A stretch of DNA of 34,033 nt from positions 1-34,033 of IMG/VR virus record IMGVR_UViG_3300044695_003707; one strand, given 5' to 3'. The translations under genes and the position numbers were made by a program. Shown here piece after piece: positions 27,035 through 32,939 of the stretch; position 1 is the first letter of the stretch, and every line of letters starts with the position of its first letter. Origin of the DNA: a virus. Under the pieces are notes generated by a model, which was given only the letters and a program-made list of their open reading frames with translations, searched no databases and was not told where the DNA came from.

Positions 27035-27376
27035 TTTTTTCTTTTTAATATTTCTAGATTTGTAAGTATCTAACTGTGAATCACAATTACTACATACAAA
27101 ACGTAAATTTTCAATTCTATTATCGTTAGACACGCCATTTATATGGTCAAGAATTAATGGCATAGGTTTACCTTGCCATTCAGGACCAATGTCACAGCAT
27201 TGACATCTATATGCTATCATATTATTCTTGATAATTCTATTTTTTAAATTATGACGAGCGTATGTTGAATTTTCTATAAAAACATCTTCGTCTTTTAAGC
27301 GAATAGAATCTAGATATTGAGTTGATCCAGTTTCTTTACCTTTGTTCCAAGGTGTGCATCCTTTTTTTGCTGGCAT
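26996..27376 (-). CDS. HNH homing endonuclease ending inside tRNA-Ser
   Basis: 126 aa from the ATG at 27376 (GGAG ribosome binding site), not the in-frame ATG at 27418. MPAKKGCTPWNKGKETGSTQ is a NUMOD-type start; CQCCDIGP...LILDHINGVSNDNRIEN and LRFVCSNCDSQLDTYKSRN form the HNH core with zinc cysteines. The last 13 codons (GSVAEHGLMHLT) are encoded by the 5' half of tRNA-Ser, and the stop equals its anticodon. A partial tRNA lies upstream, so the gene is an insertion that rebuilt the tRNA. Confidence 0.85.
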   Translation of the reverse strand: MPAKKGCTPWNKGKETGSTQYLDSIRLKDEDVFIENSTYARHNLKNRIIKNNMIAYRCQCCDIGPEWQGKPMPLILDHINGVSNDNRIENLRFVCSNCDSQLDTYKSRNIKKKKGSVAEHGLMHLT

Positions 27377-27405
27377 AGTGGTCTCCAAAATAAACTTTAT
27401 ATGTT

Positions 27406-27413
27406 TATTTATA
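27406..27413 (-). promoter_or_regulatory. T4-type late promoter of the HNH gene
   Basis: TATAAATA exactly, 1 nt after the hairpin of the partial tRNA and 30 nt before the ATG. Confidence 0.75.
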
Positions 27414-27414
27414 T

Positions 27415-27463
27415 GCATTAGTTTGAAATACTAATGCAATAGGCCATGCTCTGCCACACTTCC
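27415..27463 (-). pseudogene. 5' half of a tRNA (Ser-like start, Glu-type anticodon loop)
   Basis: GGAAGTGTGGCAGAGCATGG matches the first 20 nt of tRNA-Ser(UGA). The anticodon arm TTAGT-ATTTCAA-ACTAA carries TTC (Glu). T arm and acceptor 3' side are missing; the late promoter of the HNH gene follows. Confidence 0.7.
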
Positions 27464-27471
27464 ATAATTTG

Positions 27472-27494
27472 GAGGCAGGTCATAGACCTGCCTC
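27472..27494. other. 10-bp perfect hairpin
   Basis: GAGGCAGGTC-TAT-GACCTGCCTC between tRNA-Leu and the partial tRNA, without T-run. Possibly an RNA processing signal or a transcription pause. Confidence 0.6.
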
Positions 27495-27500
27495 AATGAT

Positions 27501-27577
27501 TGGTACCCTCTCTCAGATTCGAACTGAGACTATACGGTATCTAAAACCGTCTCCTCTACCAAATTGGGATAAGAGGG
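27501..27577 (-). tRNA. tRNA with UAG anticodon (Leu by codon, short variable loop)
   Basis: CCCTCTT/AGAGGG acceptor, ACGGT-TTTAGAT-ACCGT, T arm CTCAG-TTCGAAT-CTGAG, CCA encoded. UAG reads Leu CUA. Leu tRNAs normally have a long variable arm; this one is short, so charging identity is uncertain. Confidence 0.8.
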
Positions 27578-27584
27578 CAATATT

Positions 27585-27836
27585 CTATTTATCTGTTAAA
27601 TCTACTGCTAATAATAAAAAAGTTAGCATCTTTTCATCTTTCAATCCAATCCAGTATGGTCCAGTAGATTGGCTTGCTCTATAATGATGCCAAATGCCGA
27701 CATTTATACCATATTTTTCTTGTAATGTATATCTACATTCTTGTGCGCCTTTGGACCATGTGCTATTGAATCGTAATGCTACAACATATCCATAGTGGTA
27801 TAGATGATGTGTTTTATTCAGTTTAACAACTTTCAT
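27585..27836 (-). CDS. small phage protein, unknown
   Basis: 83 aa from the ATG at 27836 (MKVVKLNKTHHLYHYGYVVA); the longer frame reads through tRNA-Thr. GAQECRYTLQEKYG and WHHYRASQSTGPYWIGLKDE suggest a compact alpha/beta domain. Weak ribosome binding site. Confidence 0.62.
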   Translation of the reverse strand: MKVVKLNKTHHLYHYGYVVALRFNSTWSKGAQECRYTLQEKYGINVGIWHHYRASQSTGPYWIGLKDEKMLTFLLLAVDLTDK

Positions 27837-27851
27837 ATTATTAATATATTC

Positions 27852-27928
27852 TGGAGCTAATAATCGGGATCGAACCGATGACCTCCACTTTACCAAAGTG
27901 GTGCTCTACCTACTGAGCTATATCAGCT
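27852..27928 (-). tRNA. tRNA-Thr(GGU)
   Basis: AGCTGAT/ATTAGCT acceptor, D arm GCTCAGTAGGTAGAGC, CCACT-TTGGTAA-AGTGG, T arm ATCGG-TTCGATC-CCGAT, CCA encoded. Confidence 0.93.
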
Positions 27929-27936
27929 ATTTTAAT

Positions 27937-28015
27937 TGGCACCCTTGGAAGGACTCGAACCTCCGACAATCCCACGTTCGTAGCGTGGTGCTCTAATCCA
28001 CTGAGCTACAAGGGC
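27937..28015 (-). tRNA. tRNA-Arg(ACG)
   Basis: GCCCTTG/CAAGGGT acceptor, CCACG-CTACGAA-CGTGG, T arm GGAGG-TTCGAGT-CCTTC, CCA encoded. Confidence 0.93.
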
Positions 28016-28023
28016 AGTAAAAA

Positions 28024-28176
28024 TTTGTTCCTCAATAGTTGCTCTGCTATGCCTGAGAAGGCTTTACGGATCCAGCAGTGTCTACACTATTATATAATGG
28101 CTATTGTTAAGTAGGTGTCTCGGATACTAAGTTTCTGAGCCGCAATGTTTCAGAAACTGTTCCTACAAGGAACAAA
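28024..28176 (-). ncRNA. 153-nt structured RNA with closed ends
   Basis: TTTGTTCCT and AGGAACAAA pair over 9 bp at the ends. Inside are AGTTTCTGA-11 nt-TCAGAAACT, CTGCT...AGCAG enclosing GCCT-TCTC-AGGC, and GTGT...ACAC. GTTCC-TTGTA-GGAAC is an alternative local hairpin. No ORF; not a tRNA. It lies between the PTH2 gene and tRNA-Arg. Confidence 0.6.
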
Positions 28177-28178
28177 AC

Positions 28179-28643
28179 TTATAATAACTTTAAATGACCA
28201 GTTATTGGGTCAATATTTTCTGGATAATCTGGTCCAAGTGCTAAACAAGTATAAGTTGGTACTCCACCGAATTCAGTTAATCCTGCATCTTTAATTAATT
28301 TTACATTTACACCATTATCAATGGCTTTTTGGTAAATGTCAAGCAATTCTTCTTCACTATCAACTGAAACACAAACTTTGGTAAATCTACCTTCTAACCA
28401 TTCTTTAAGAGGTTGTTTATTTAATTGGATTACAGCACAATTTCCTAACTGAGATTCATATTTGTGATAACCATCGTTATAATCGATAGATGCATCTAAA
28501 TATATCTCGCTGTAGTTAAGAATAGCGCCTAATGATGCGTGTGCTAATTGCGCCGCCATTTTCCCAGATCTAACTTTTTGTCCTTGGGTATTTCTTAAAT
28601 CATTCCTCCACACGAGCACTTGTTTTGGTTCATTATTAGCCAT
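28179..28643 (-). CDS. peptidyl-tRNA hydrolase, PTH2 type
   Basis: 154 aa from the ATG at 28643; upstream frame lies in CSR15. QVLVWRNDLRNTQGQKVRSG then KMAAQLAHASLGAIL, NCAVIQLNKQPLKEWL, VKLIKDAGLTEFGGVPTYTC and LALGPD follow the PTH2 layout with the catalytic Lys, Gln and Asp region. PTH2 is mainly archaeal and eukaryotic but occurs in phages. It frees tRNAs from stalled peptidyl-tRNA, useful with a large tRNA set. Confidence 0.9.
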   Translation of the reverse strand: MANNEPKQVLVWRNDLRNTQGQKVRSGKMAAQLAHASLGAILNYSEIYLDASIDYNDGYHKYESQLGNCAVIQLNKQPLKEWLEGRFTKVCVSVDSEEELLDIYQKAIDNGVNVKLIKDAGLTEFGGVPTYTCLALGPDYPENIDPITGHLKLL

Positions 28644-28664
28644 ATTTTTTTTTCTCTTTTTATC

Positions 28665-28778
28665 AGGATCTGCTTTTTTACGGTTTCCTACTATTAGAAG
28701 AACTCTTAACATTTAAGAGTGCAGGATTTGCACCTACATTCCCGGCCTGGAATGCTAAATGTATGCTGTATAGATCCT
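28665..28778 (-). ncRNA. CSR15: near-complete permuted tRNA-like RNA
   Basis: AGGATCT/AGATCCT, ATACAGCA, CCTG end. Order: hairpin CATTCC-AGGCCG-GGAATG in the anticodon-arm place, T arm GTAGG-TGCAAAT-CCTGC, closed acceptor ACTCTTAA-ATG-TTAAGAGT, D-arm-like TTCT...AGGA. All parts present, anticodon unclear. It lies between the lipoprotein and PTH2 genes. Confidence 0.68.
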
Positions 28779-28787
28779 AAATTTGTT

Positions 28788-29060
28788 TTACTTCAACTGC
28801 GATTTTTTAAACAAACGATCCAACTTAGTGTTGATATCTTTGCAGTATTGTTCAGCCATTAATGCAGCTTTCACTGCAGCATCAGTTTTAACATTTAATA
28901 CAGTCACTGCTTTGTTGGTGTCAGCCAACTCAGAAACTAATGTTTTCTGGTTTGATTCGATCACATCGATTTCACTTTGTAATTTAGCGATATCAGAGTT
29001 TGTAGCACAACCAGTTAACCCAATTAATGCAACTGTAAATAAAATACCTAATTTTCTCAT
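28788..29060 (-). CDS. Lpp-like outer-membrane lipoprotein
   Basis: 90 aa. MRKLGILFTVALIGLTGCAT is a lipoprotein signal with lipobox LTGC. The mature part is a long helix with heptads (IAKLQSEIDVIESNQKTLVS, KTDAAVKAALMAEQYC) and a Lys-rich end (KLDRLFKKSQLK), much like the murein lipoproteins Lpp/OprI. It may tie or modify the host outer membrane, or block receptors (superinfection exclusion), both inference. Confidence 0.82.
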   Translation of the reverse strand: MRKLGILFTVALIGLTGCATNSDIAKLQSEIDVIESNQKTLVSELADTNKAVTVLNVKTDAAVKAALMAEQYCKDINTKLDRLFKKSQLK

Positions 29061-29087
29061 GTTATACCTTTGTTAATTAAAAATTGC

Positions 29088-29178
29088 AGGATGATATGTT
29101 CTTGGCGGAGCCGAGGGATTCGAACCCCCTATAGATACCTACTTATCGGCTTCGGGATTACAGTGCTGTAATCATCCT
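29088..29178 (-). ncRNA. CSR16: CAGCA-stem RNA holding a minimal tRNA with CCA
   Basis: AGGATGAT/ATCATCCT, TTACAGCA, CCTG end. Inside is, in normal order, CGAAGCC, D-like GATA-AGTAGG-TATC, T arm GGGGG-TTCGAAT-CCCTC, GGCTCCG and CCA: a tRNA without anticodon arm (29103-29154). CTGTAAT upstream contains GTA (Tyr). GATTACAG-CA-CTGTAATC forms a rival hairpin that breaks the closing stem. Confidence 0.68.
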
Positions 29179-29189
29179 ATGTTAAACAA

Positions 29190-29603
29190 TTAAGATAATC
29201 GTTCTTTTTCTGATTCCATAAAGCGTGTTCGTTTTACAAGTGATAAAACGAATTCTGACTCAGCGATTGATTTGGAATCAAGGTCAATTCGCAAGTTCAA
29301 GAAGTAAGAAACATCATTATGAACCAGTTTAATGGAACTATAGTCTGTTACTTCCGCAGTGAATGATTTTGGAATTTGAATTACAATATCCAATACACGT
29401 TCAAAGTGTTTATCCGCATCAACAAAGTATTGTTCAACAAATGTTTTTAAGTGATGTGGTGTATTTCTTAATGTTTCGGATTTATAGTTTCTATAATTTC
29501 CGACTGAAACTGTTACCGCTTCAATAAGGTCAGTACCAGTGTATCTAGGATACTCAGGGATTAAGTTGTAAGGTTTTTTTACTTCTTGTTCAATTACTAG
29601 CAT
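29190..29603 (-). CDS. phage protein of unknown function
   Basis: 137 aa from the ATG at 29603 (MLVIEQEVKKPYNLIPEYPR); longer frame runs into the gap next to tRNA-Gln. VRTVSVGNYRNYKSETLRNT-type segment, then FVEQYFVDADKHFERVLDIV and acidic end. No motif recognised. Confidence 0.68.
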   Translation of the reverse strand: MLVIEQEVKKPYNLIPEYPRYTGTDLIEAVTVSVGNYRNYKSETLRNTPHHLKTFVEQYFVDADKHFERVLDIVIQIPKSFTAEVTDYSSIKLVHNDVSYFLNLRIDLDSKSIAESEFVLSLVKRTRFMESEKERLS

Positions 29604-29631
29604 TATATCATTCCGATAATAGTTAAAAAAT

Positions 29632-29705
29632 TGGCAGGGATACACGGATTCGAACCATGGATGACTGGATCAAAACCAGTTGTGTTACCACTACACCATA
29701 TCCCA
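29632..29705 (-). tRNA. tRNA-Gln(UUG)
   Basis: TGGGATA/TATCCCT acceptor, CTGGT-TTTGATC-CAG region with anticodon TTG, T arm CATGG-TTCGAAT-CCGTG, CCA encoded. D arm short as usual for Gln. Confidence 0.92.
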
Positions 29706-29716
29706 ATTGTTATTAC

Positions 29717-29834
29717 AGGTTAGCATTTTAAGTTTTCCCAATTAAACTACATTAAGTGACCAACCCTAACGCTGGGATTCGAACCCAGAACTTTCTTTTA
29801 CAATAAGATTTAATAAAATTGCTGAAACTAACCT
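29717..29834 (-). ncRNA. CSR17: complete circularly permuted tRNA-Thr(UGU)
   Basis: AGGTTAG/CTAACCT, TTTCAGCA, CCTG end. Order inside: anticodon arm TCTT-ATTGTAA-AAGA (UGU), T arm CTGGG-TTCGAAT-CCCAG, acceptor 3' strand CGTTAGG, 8-nt loop GTTGGTCA, acceptor 5' strand CTTAATG (7 pairs, two G-U), TA, D arm GTTT-AATTGGGA-AAAC. Every cloverleaf part is there, cut between D arm and anticodon arm. A normal tRNA-Thr(UGU) exists at 23796. Confidence 0.78.
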
Positions 29835-29872
29835 ATTGGTCGTATTCGCTGGTGACTACCCTCGAATATTCT

Positions 29873-30133
29873 TTAAATTATTTCTATAAAGTCTTCTATC
29901 ATACTTTTTGCTTTCTTGTATGATTTTTCATTCCACAATATGTCAGAATTATTTGGAGCATGTCCAGGATTTCCACCTAAATGACTGGTACTTATCAAGT
30001 ACTCTCCTGCATCAGGATAAAAATAATTTATAAATGCTTGCCCATACCTATAGGTTGGAACTTTTACTAACATCCATGTAAAATGAGCGTTAAATTCTTC
30101 ATACTGTTGTGTTGTTATTGAAAATTCAGTCAT
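29873..30133 (-). CDS. small phage protein, unknown
   Basis: 86 aa, MTEFSITTQQYEEFNAHFTW, then YPDAGEYLISTSHLGG, and an acidic helical end. First gene after the promoter at 30238 and CSR18. No motif recognised. Confidence 0.68.
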   Translation of the reverse strand: MTEFSITTQQYEEFNAHFTWMLVKVPTYRYGQAFINYFYPDAGEYLISTSHLGGNPGHAPNNSDILWNEKSYKKAKSMIEDFIEII

Positions 30134-30155
30134 GTTATATTTAAGTTAAGATTAC

Positions 30156-30218
30156 AGGATACACATTTTTACGGGTTTGATTAGCTGTCAAATGTATTAT
30201 TGTTGCTGTAGGTATCCT
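30156..30218 (-). ncRNA. CSR18: minimal CAGCA-stem RNA with Ser-type loop
   Basis: AGGATAC/GTATCCT, CTACAGCA, CCTG end. TTTGA-CAGCTAA-TCAAA is a 5-bp stem with a 7-nt loop and GCT (Ser) in the anticodon place, but A instead of T at 33. Confidence 0.62.
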
Positions 30219-30237
30219 AAAACTGTTTATGCTATGT

Positions 30238-30265
30238 ATTATACAGCATTTTAAATCATTGTCAA
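30238..30265 (-). promoter_or_regulatory. sigma70-type promoter with CSR18 at the transcript start
   Basis: TTGACA (30265-30260), 16 nt, TATAAT (30243-30238). From the -10 box to the CSR stem the sequence (AAACAGTTTTAGG) is shared with the promoter at 33165. Confidence 0.85.
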
Positions 30266-30269
30266 TGTT

Positions 30270-30815
30270 TTAGTTAAAAACAATTGCCAATGTAAAACGG
30301 TGTTGTGGACCAATAATTGATTGTGGTCTAATTGCATGTGGAATATTTGCATCGAAAACAATTAATCTTCCAGGCGTATACGGTGAAGTGAATTGTACTT
30401 CTTTATTATCTTCTGTATAAAATTGAGTTTCACCGTGCCAGCCATCTTGCCAATCTAAATTTACATAATACAATAATACTTTTTTTTGATTATGTATGTG
30501 TGTAAAATTCACATCACTAGGGGTTGAGCAATTGACAACTGATTGATACATAGTCAGACCATCTATCATTTCACTTACAACCGTATTTTCAATATATTTC
30601 ATAATACCAATATTATCAATATCTTGTTGAGAAAATACAGAATGAAAAAAATAATCATTAGCTTTTTTATCAGGTTGATTTGTATCAGACCATCCAATTC
30701 TGAATAAGGAGTTTCTACAAAAATCATATGCCTTACTCCTAAAATCCATTGGAAATAATCCATCAAATACTTCTATTTTTTTATCATTTTCTAATGATAA
30801 TGAACGATGCTTCAT
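30270..30815 (-). CDS. 2-oxoglutarate/Fe(II)-type oxygenase
   Basis: 181 aa. NFTHIHNQKKVLLYYVNLDW, WHGETQFYTED, PGRLIVFDANIPHAIRPQ and HRFTLAIVF follow the double-stranded beta-helix of prolyl-4-hydroxylase-like enzymes: first His at 106 or 108, distal His in PHAIRP, and the Arg that binds 2-oxoglutarate. The usual HxD reads HIH, so the Asp is replaced by His. Substrate unknown. Such genes are frequent in large phages. Confidence 0.82.
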   Translation of the reverse strand: MKHRSLSLENDKKIEVFDGLFPMDFRSKAYDFCRNSLFRIGWSDTNQPDKKANDYFFHSVFSQQDIDNIGIMKYIENTVVSEMIDGLTMYQSVVNCSTPSDVNFTHIHNQKKVLLYYVNLDWQDGWHGETQFYTEDNKEVQFTSPYTPGRLIVFDANIPHAIRPQSIIGPQHRFTLAIVFN

Positions 30816-30858
30816 TTTAATTCCTTATCTAGTATATCTACGTTGTCAATATTTAATT

Positions 30859-30945
30859 TGGGGGATGATGTTGGACTTTAACCAAATCTTTAAACTCTTC
30901 GTCTAATATGTTCATTACTATGTAATTGTTACAATACACATCTCA
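30859..30945 (-). pseudogene. degenerate tRNA with CCA end
   Basis: T arm TTGG-TTAAAGT-CCAA and a 3' end CCCCA are visible, with GATGT/ACATC as part of an acceptor stem; the outer pairs fail and no anticodon arm is convincing. Probably a decayed tRNA or a distant structured relative. Confidence 0.4.
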
Positions 30946-30952
30946 TAAAAAT

Positions 30953-31027
30953 TGGAGCGGGTAATGAGATTCGAACTCACGACATCTTGCTTGGCAAGCA
31001 AGAGCTCTACCACTGAGCTATACCCGC
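30953..31027 (-). tRNA. tRNA-Gly(GCC)
   Basis: GCGGGTA/TACCCGC acceptor, CTTGC-TTGCCAA-GCAAG, T arm GTGAG-TTCGAAT-CTCAT, CCA encoded. Confidence 0.94.
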
Positions 31028-31059
31028 TTAAAATATTAAGGTTGCCCAGCTCTAGAGTT

Positions 31060-31136
<77 letters not shown>

Positions 31137-31142
31137 ATAATT

Positions 31143-31307
31143 CTATTTAAACGGAGTTTTTTCACAGGCTAATGCATGATGATATGCTATTTTCATAGCC
31201 TCATATTTTTCCGTTGCTTCGCTTAATTGTTGCTGTAATTTTAGCATATCTTGTTCTACATAGTCAAGATTTCTTTTAACGATATCCGATGTTCTTTTAC
31301 CTGCCAT
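31143..31307 (-). CDS. 54-aa coiled-coil protein
   Basis: MAGKRTSDIVKRNLDYVEQD then MLKLQQQLSEATEKYEAMKI, a heptad-rich helix. GAGG lies 5 nt before the ATG. Begins 2 nt after the stop region of the next gene, so probably coupled. Unknown function. Confidence 0.7.
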   Translation of the reverse strand: MAGKRTSDIVKRNLDYVEQDMLKLQQQLSEATEKYEAMKIAYHHALACEKTPFK

Positions 31308-31309
31308 AC

Positions 31310-31684
31310 TTACCTCGCAAATCTTTTAGATTTTAACAATGACGATAATTCTTGTTCAAATGAAAAAGGTTTATTATCTTCTGGTCTATCGTAAATATAA
31401 TCTGGAACAATGATACCGATACAAGTTAGTGCATTGTCTAAACTAGGTTCATTAAAAGTTGCCCAAGGCAAGTTATTCGAAGAATGTTTAAATAACCACA
31501 ATAAACCATGCATTTGTTCACTAGTACCGCCATTCAACACATACATTGTTTTATGGTTCTCTGCCCAAACTGTAAGTATTTCATTACCAGGGAAATTATT
31601 GTTGATTTCCTGTAAGCAATGTGCAGCTTGAATTCCATGTTGTATGGAACTTAGGTACATATTTGTTATAAAGTATCCTCTCAT
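31310..31684 (-). CDS. PTH2-like protein
   Basis: 124 aa from the ATG at 31684 (MRGYFITNMYLSSIQHGIQA); the frame upstream is tRNA-Met. SSIQHGIQAAHCLQEI resembles the K.AAQ.AHA helix of PTH2, and LPWATFNEPSLDNALTCIGI its EPD...T..A.GP end. The catalytic Lys is not evident, so it may be an inactive or altered relative of the enzyme at 28179. Moderate confidence. Confidence 0.6.
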   Translation of the reverse strand: MRGYFITNMYLSSIQHGIQAAHCLQEINNNFPGNEILTVWAENHKTMYVLNGGTSEQMHGLLWLFKHSSNNLPWATFNEPSLDNALTCIGIIVPDYIYDRPEDNKPFSFEQELSSLLKSKRFAR

Positions 31685-31701
31685 ATATTCCTCTGTGTGT
31701 T

Positions 31702-31776
31702 TGGAGGTAACGGGTAGATTTGAACTACCGACCAACTCCGTATGAAGGAGCTGCACTACCACTGTGCTACGTTACC
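31702..31776 (-). tRNA. elongator-type tRNA-Met(CAU)
   Basis: GGTAACG/CGTTACC with a normal G1-C72 pair, loop TTCATAC, T arm GGTAG-TTCAAAT-CTACC, CCA encoded. Without the initiator marks; could also be Ile(CAU) read after C34 modification. Confidence 0.88.
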
Positions 31777-31794
31777 ATTATATAAACTAATTAG

Positions 31795-31869
31795 GGGTGA
31801 CCGATGGGACTTGAACCCATAAAAACCTGAATCACAATCAGGGTCGTCTACCAATTCCGACACGGCCAC
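31795..31869 (-). tRNA. tRNA-His(GUG) with extended acceptor stem
   Basis: GTGGCCG/CGGTCAC acceptor, CCTGA-TTGTGAT-TCAGG, T arm ATGGG-TTCAAGT-CCCAT. CTAATTAG flanks pair outside the acceptor (31787-31878), and no CCA is encoded. Confidence 0.87.
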
Positions 31870-31892
31870 ACCTAATTAGTCTAATCTTATAT

Positions 31893-31999
31893 TAAACTAC
31901 ACTACGGAAGGATTCGAACCTTCGGTTGCCGTCGCATTCAACACACCAGTGTACCGTTACGAATCGAACGTATCTTACCACCATTTATAGTGTAGTTTA
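31893..31999 (-). ncRNA. tRNA-like RNA with 12-bp closing stem and two T-type loops
   Basis: TAAACTACACTA/TAGTGTAGTTTA closes about 83 nt that hold TACG-TTCGATT-CGTA near the 5' side and GAAGG-TTCGAAT-CCTTC near the 3' side, plus ACAC/GTGT and GTTG/CAAC hairpins between. No clear anticodon arm, no CCA. Confidence 0.6.
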
Positions 32000-32016
32000 T
32001 TATAAAATCATATAGT

Positions 32017-32125
32017 AAAGTGCATTAAACAAGGGAAAACGAATGTTATACATCCTCCTGTCTCCTGCCCTCAAGCTCAACACCCTCCTGGCCAGTGATG
32101 TCAAGGTGACTGATTAATGCACTTT
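32017..32125 (-). ncRNA. G-rich RNA with repeated Shine-Dalgarno sequences in a 12-bp stem
   Basis: AAAGTGCATTAA/TTAATGCACTTT closes about 85 nt that contain CCAGGAGGGTG, GGCAGGAGAC and ACAGGAGGATG. AGGAGG twice and AGGAG once match the anti-Shine-Dalgarno end of 16S rRNA. The composition is strikingly G-rich in an AT-rich genome. No start-linked ORF of useful length follows. Confidence 0.6.
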
Positions 32126-32135
32126 AATATAAAAT

Positions 32136-32242
32136 CATATAATAAAGCATACTACACGGAATTGAACCGTCTTCATTCAAGCCCGGAGCTCAAACTGTGA
32201 TCCACACAACGCTGATCAGACGCTAATATGCTTTATTATATG
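32136..32242 (-). tRNA. tRNA-Arg(CCG)-like RNA with 16-bp extended stem
   Basis: CATATAATAAAGCATA and its complement form 16 bp. Inside in normal order: D-type hairpin TGATC...GATCA, anticodon arm TTGAG-CTCCGGG-CTTGA (CCG), T arm ACGG-TTCAATT-CCGT. No CCA. An alternative is another decoy-type tRNA. Confidence 0.6.
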
Positions 32243-32246
32243 ATTG

Positions 32247-32879
32247 TTAATTCCATTTCATGAAATTTATTAATTCCTGTATTTTTTCTTTTTTAGATTC
32301 ATCTGATAATTTTTTAAATTCGGCCCATCTTATTCTAATGCCAGTCCATCCCAGGTCAGATAAAATTTGAGTTCTAATATTATCGTGTGCAACGATACGT
32401 GTGTCAACGTAATGCTGTTCCCCGTCTATTTCCAAGTATAGTTTTTCTTGTATATTTGCAAAATCAACTATATATCTGTTAATATTATGCTGAAATTTTT
32501 TATTTACAATATGGACAAAACATTCTAAAAAGTATTGTTCAGGATATGAAATTTTGGACGAATGATTTAAAACATATGGTATTTTATCTGGGTTTAATTC
32601 TAAATATTTTTTTCGATGTTCAGAAATCTTCTGTTTTGTTTCTTCGCTATGTTTTCTACCTGTACTAATTATTGACATCTTTTTTCGATGTTCATCGGAG
32701 ATAATATATTCAATTCCAGTTTCTTTTGCTTTTATATATTGATTTTTACCTTTCTTTCCCAACATACCATATGATGGTTTAACTATAATACCATTTGGAT
32801 TACTTTTACATCTTATTTCATGTTGTGTTAATGAATTTTTATTTTTACATTCTCTACCGCAATATTTGCACTTTAACAT
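32247..32879 (-). CDS. Vsr-like homing endonuclease with NUMOD3 and zinc finger
   Basis: 210 aa from the ATG at 32879 (GGAG site). CKYCGRECKNKNSLTQHEIR is a CCHC/CCHH finger; SDEHRKKMSIISTGRKHSEE then TKQKISEHRKK are NUMOD3-type repeats. The C-terminus RYIVDFANIQEKLYLEIDGE then QHYVDTRIVAHDNIRTQILS and LGWTGIRIRW has the D...E.DG..H core of very-short-patch-repair-like (DUF559/EDxHD) homing endonucleases. GATAAATA at 32907-32900 is a late promoter. Confidence 0.85.
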   Translation of the reverse strand: MLKCKYCGRECKNKNSLTQHEIRCKSNPNGIIVKPSYGMLGKKGKNQYIKAKETGIEYIISDEHRKKMSIISTGRKHSEETKQKISEHRKKYLELNPDKIPYVLNHSSKISYPEQYFLECFVHIVNKKFQHNINRYIVDFANIQEKLYLEIDGEQHYVDTRIVAHDNIRTQILSDLGWTGIRIRWAEFKKLSDESKKEKIQELINFMKWN

Positions 32880-32899
32880 GTATATCTCCAATACTATTT

Positions 32900-32907
32900 T
32901 ATTTATC
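32900..32907 (-). promoter_or_regulatory. T4-type late promoter of the Vsr-like gene
   Basis: GATAAATA on the minus strand, 20 nt before the ATG, without the double-hairpin leader. Confidence 0.65.
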
Positions 32908-32939
32908 AATTAAAGTCAAGTGCTTTAACATATTAGTAT

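Noticed and set aside
28024-28176. tmRNA
   Set aside because: No Ala-type acceptor with T arm and no tag reading frame could be found.
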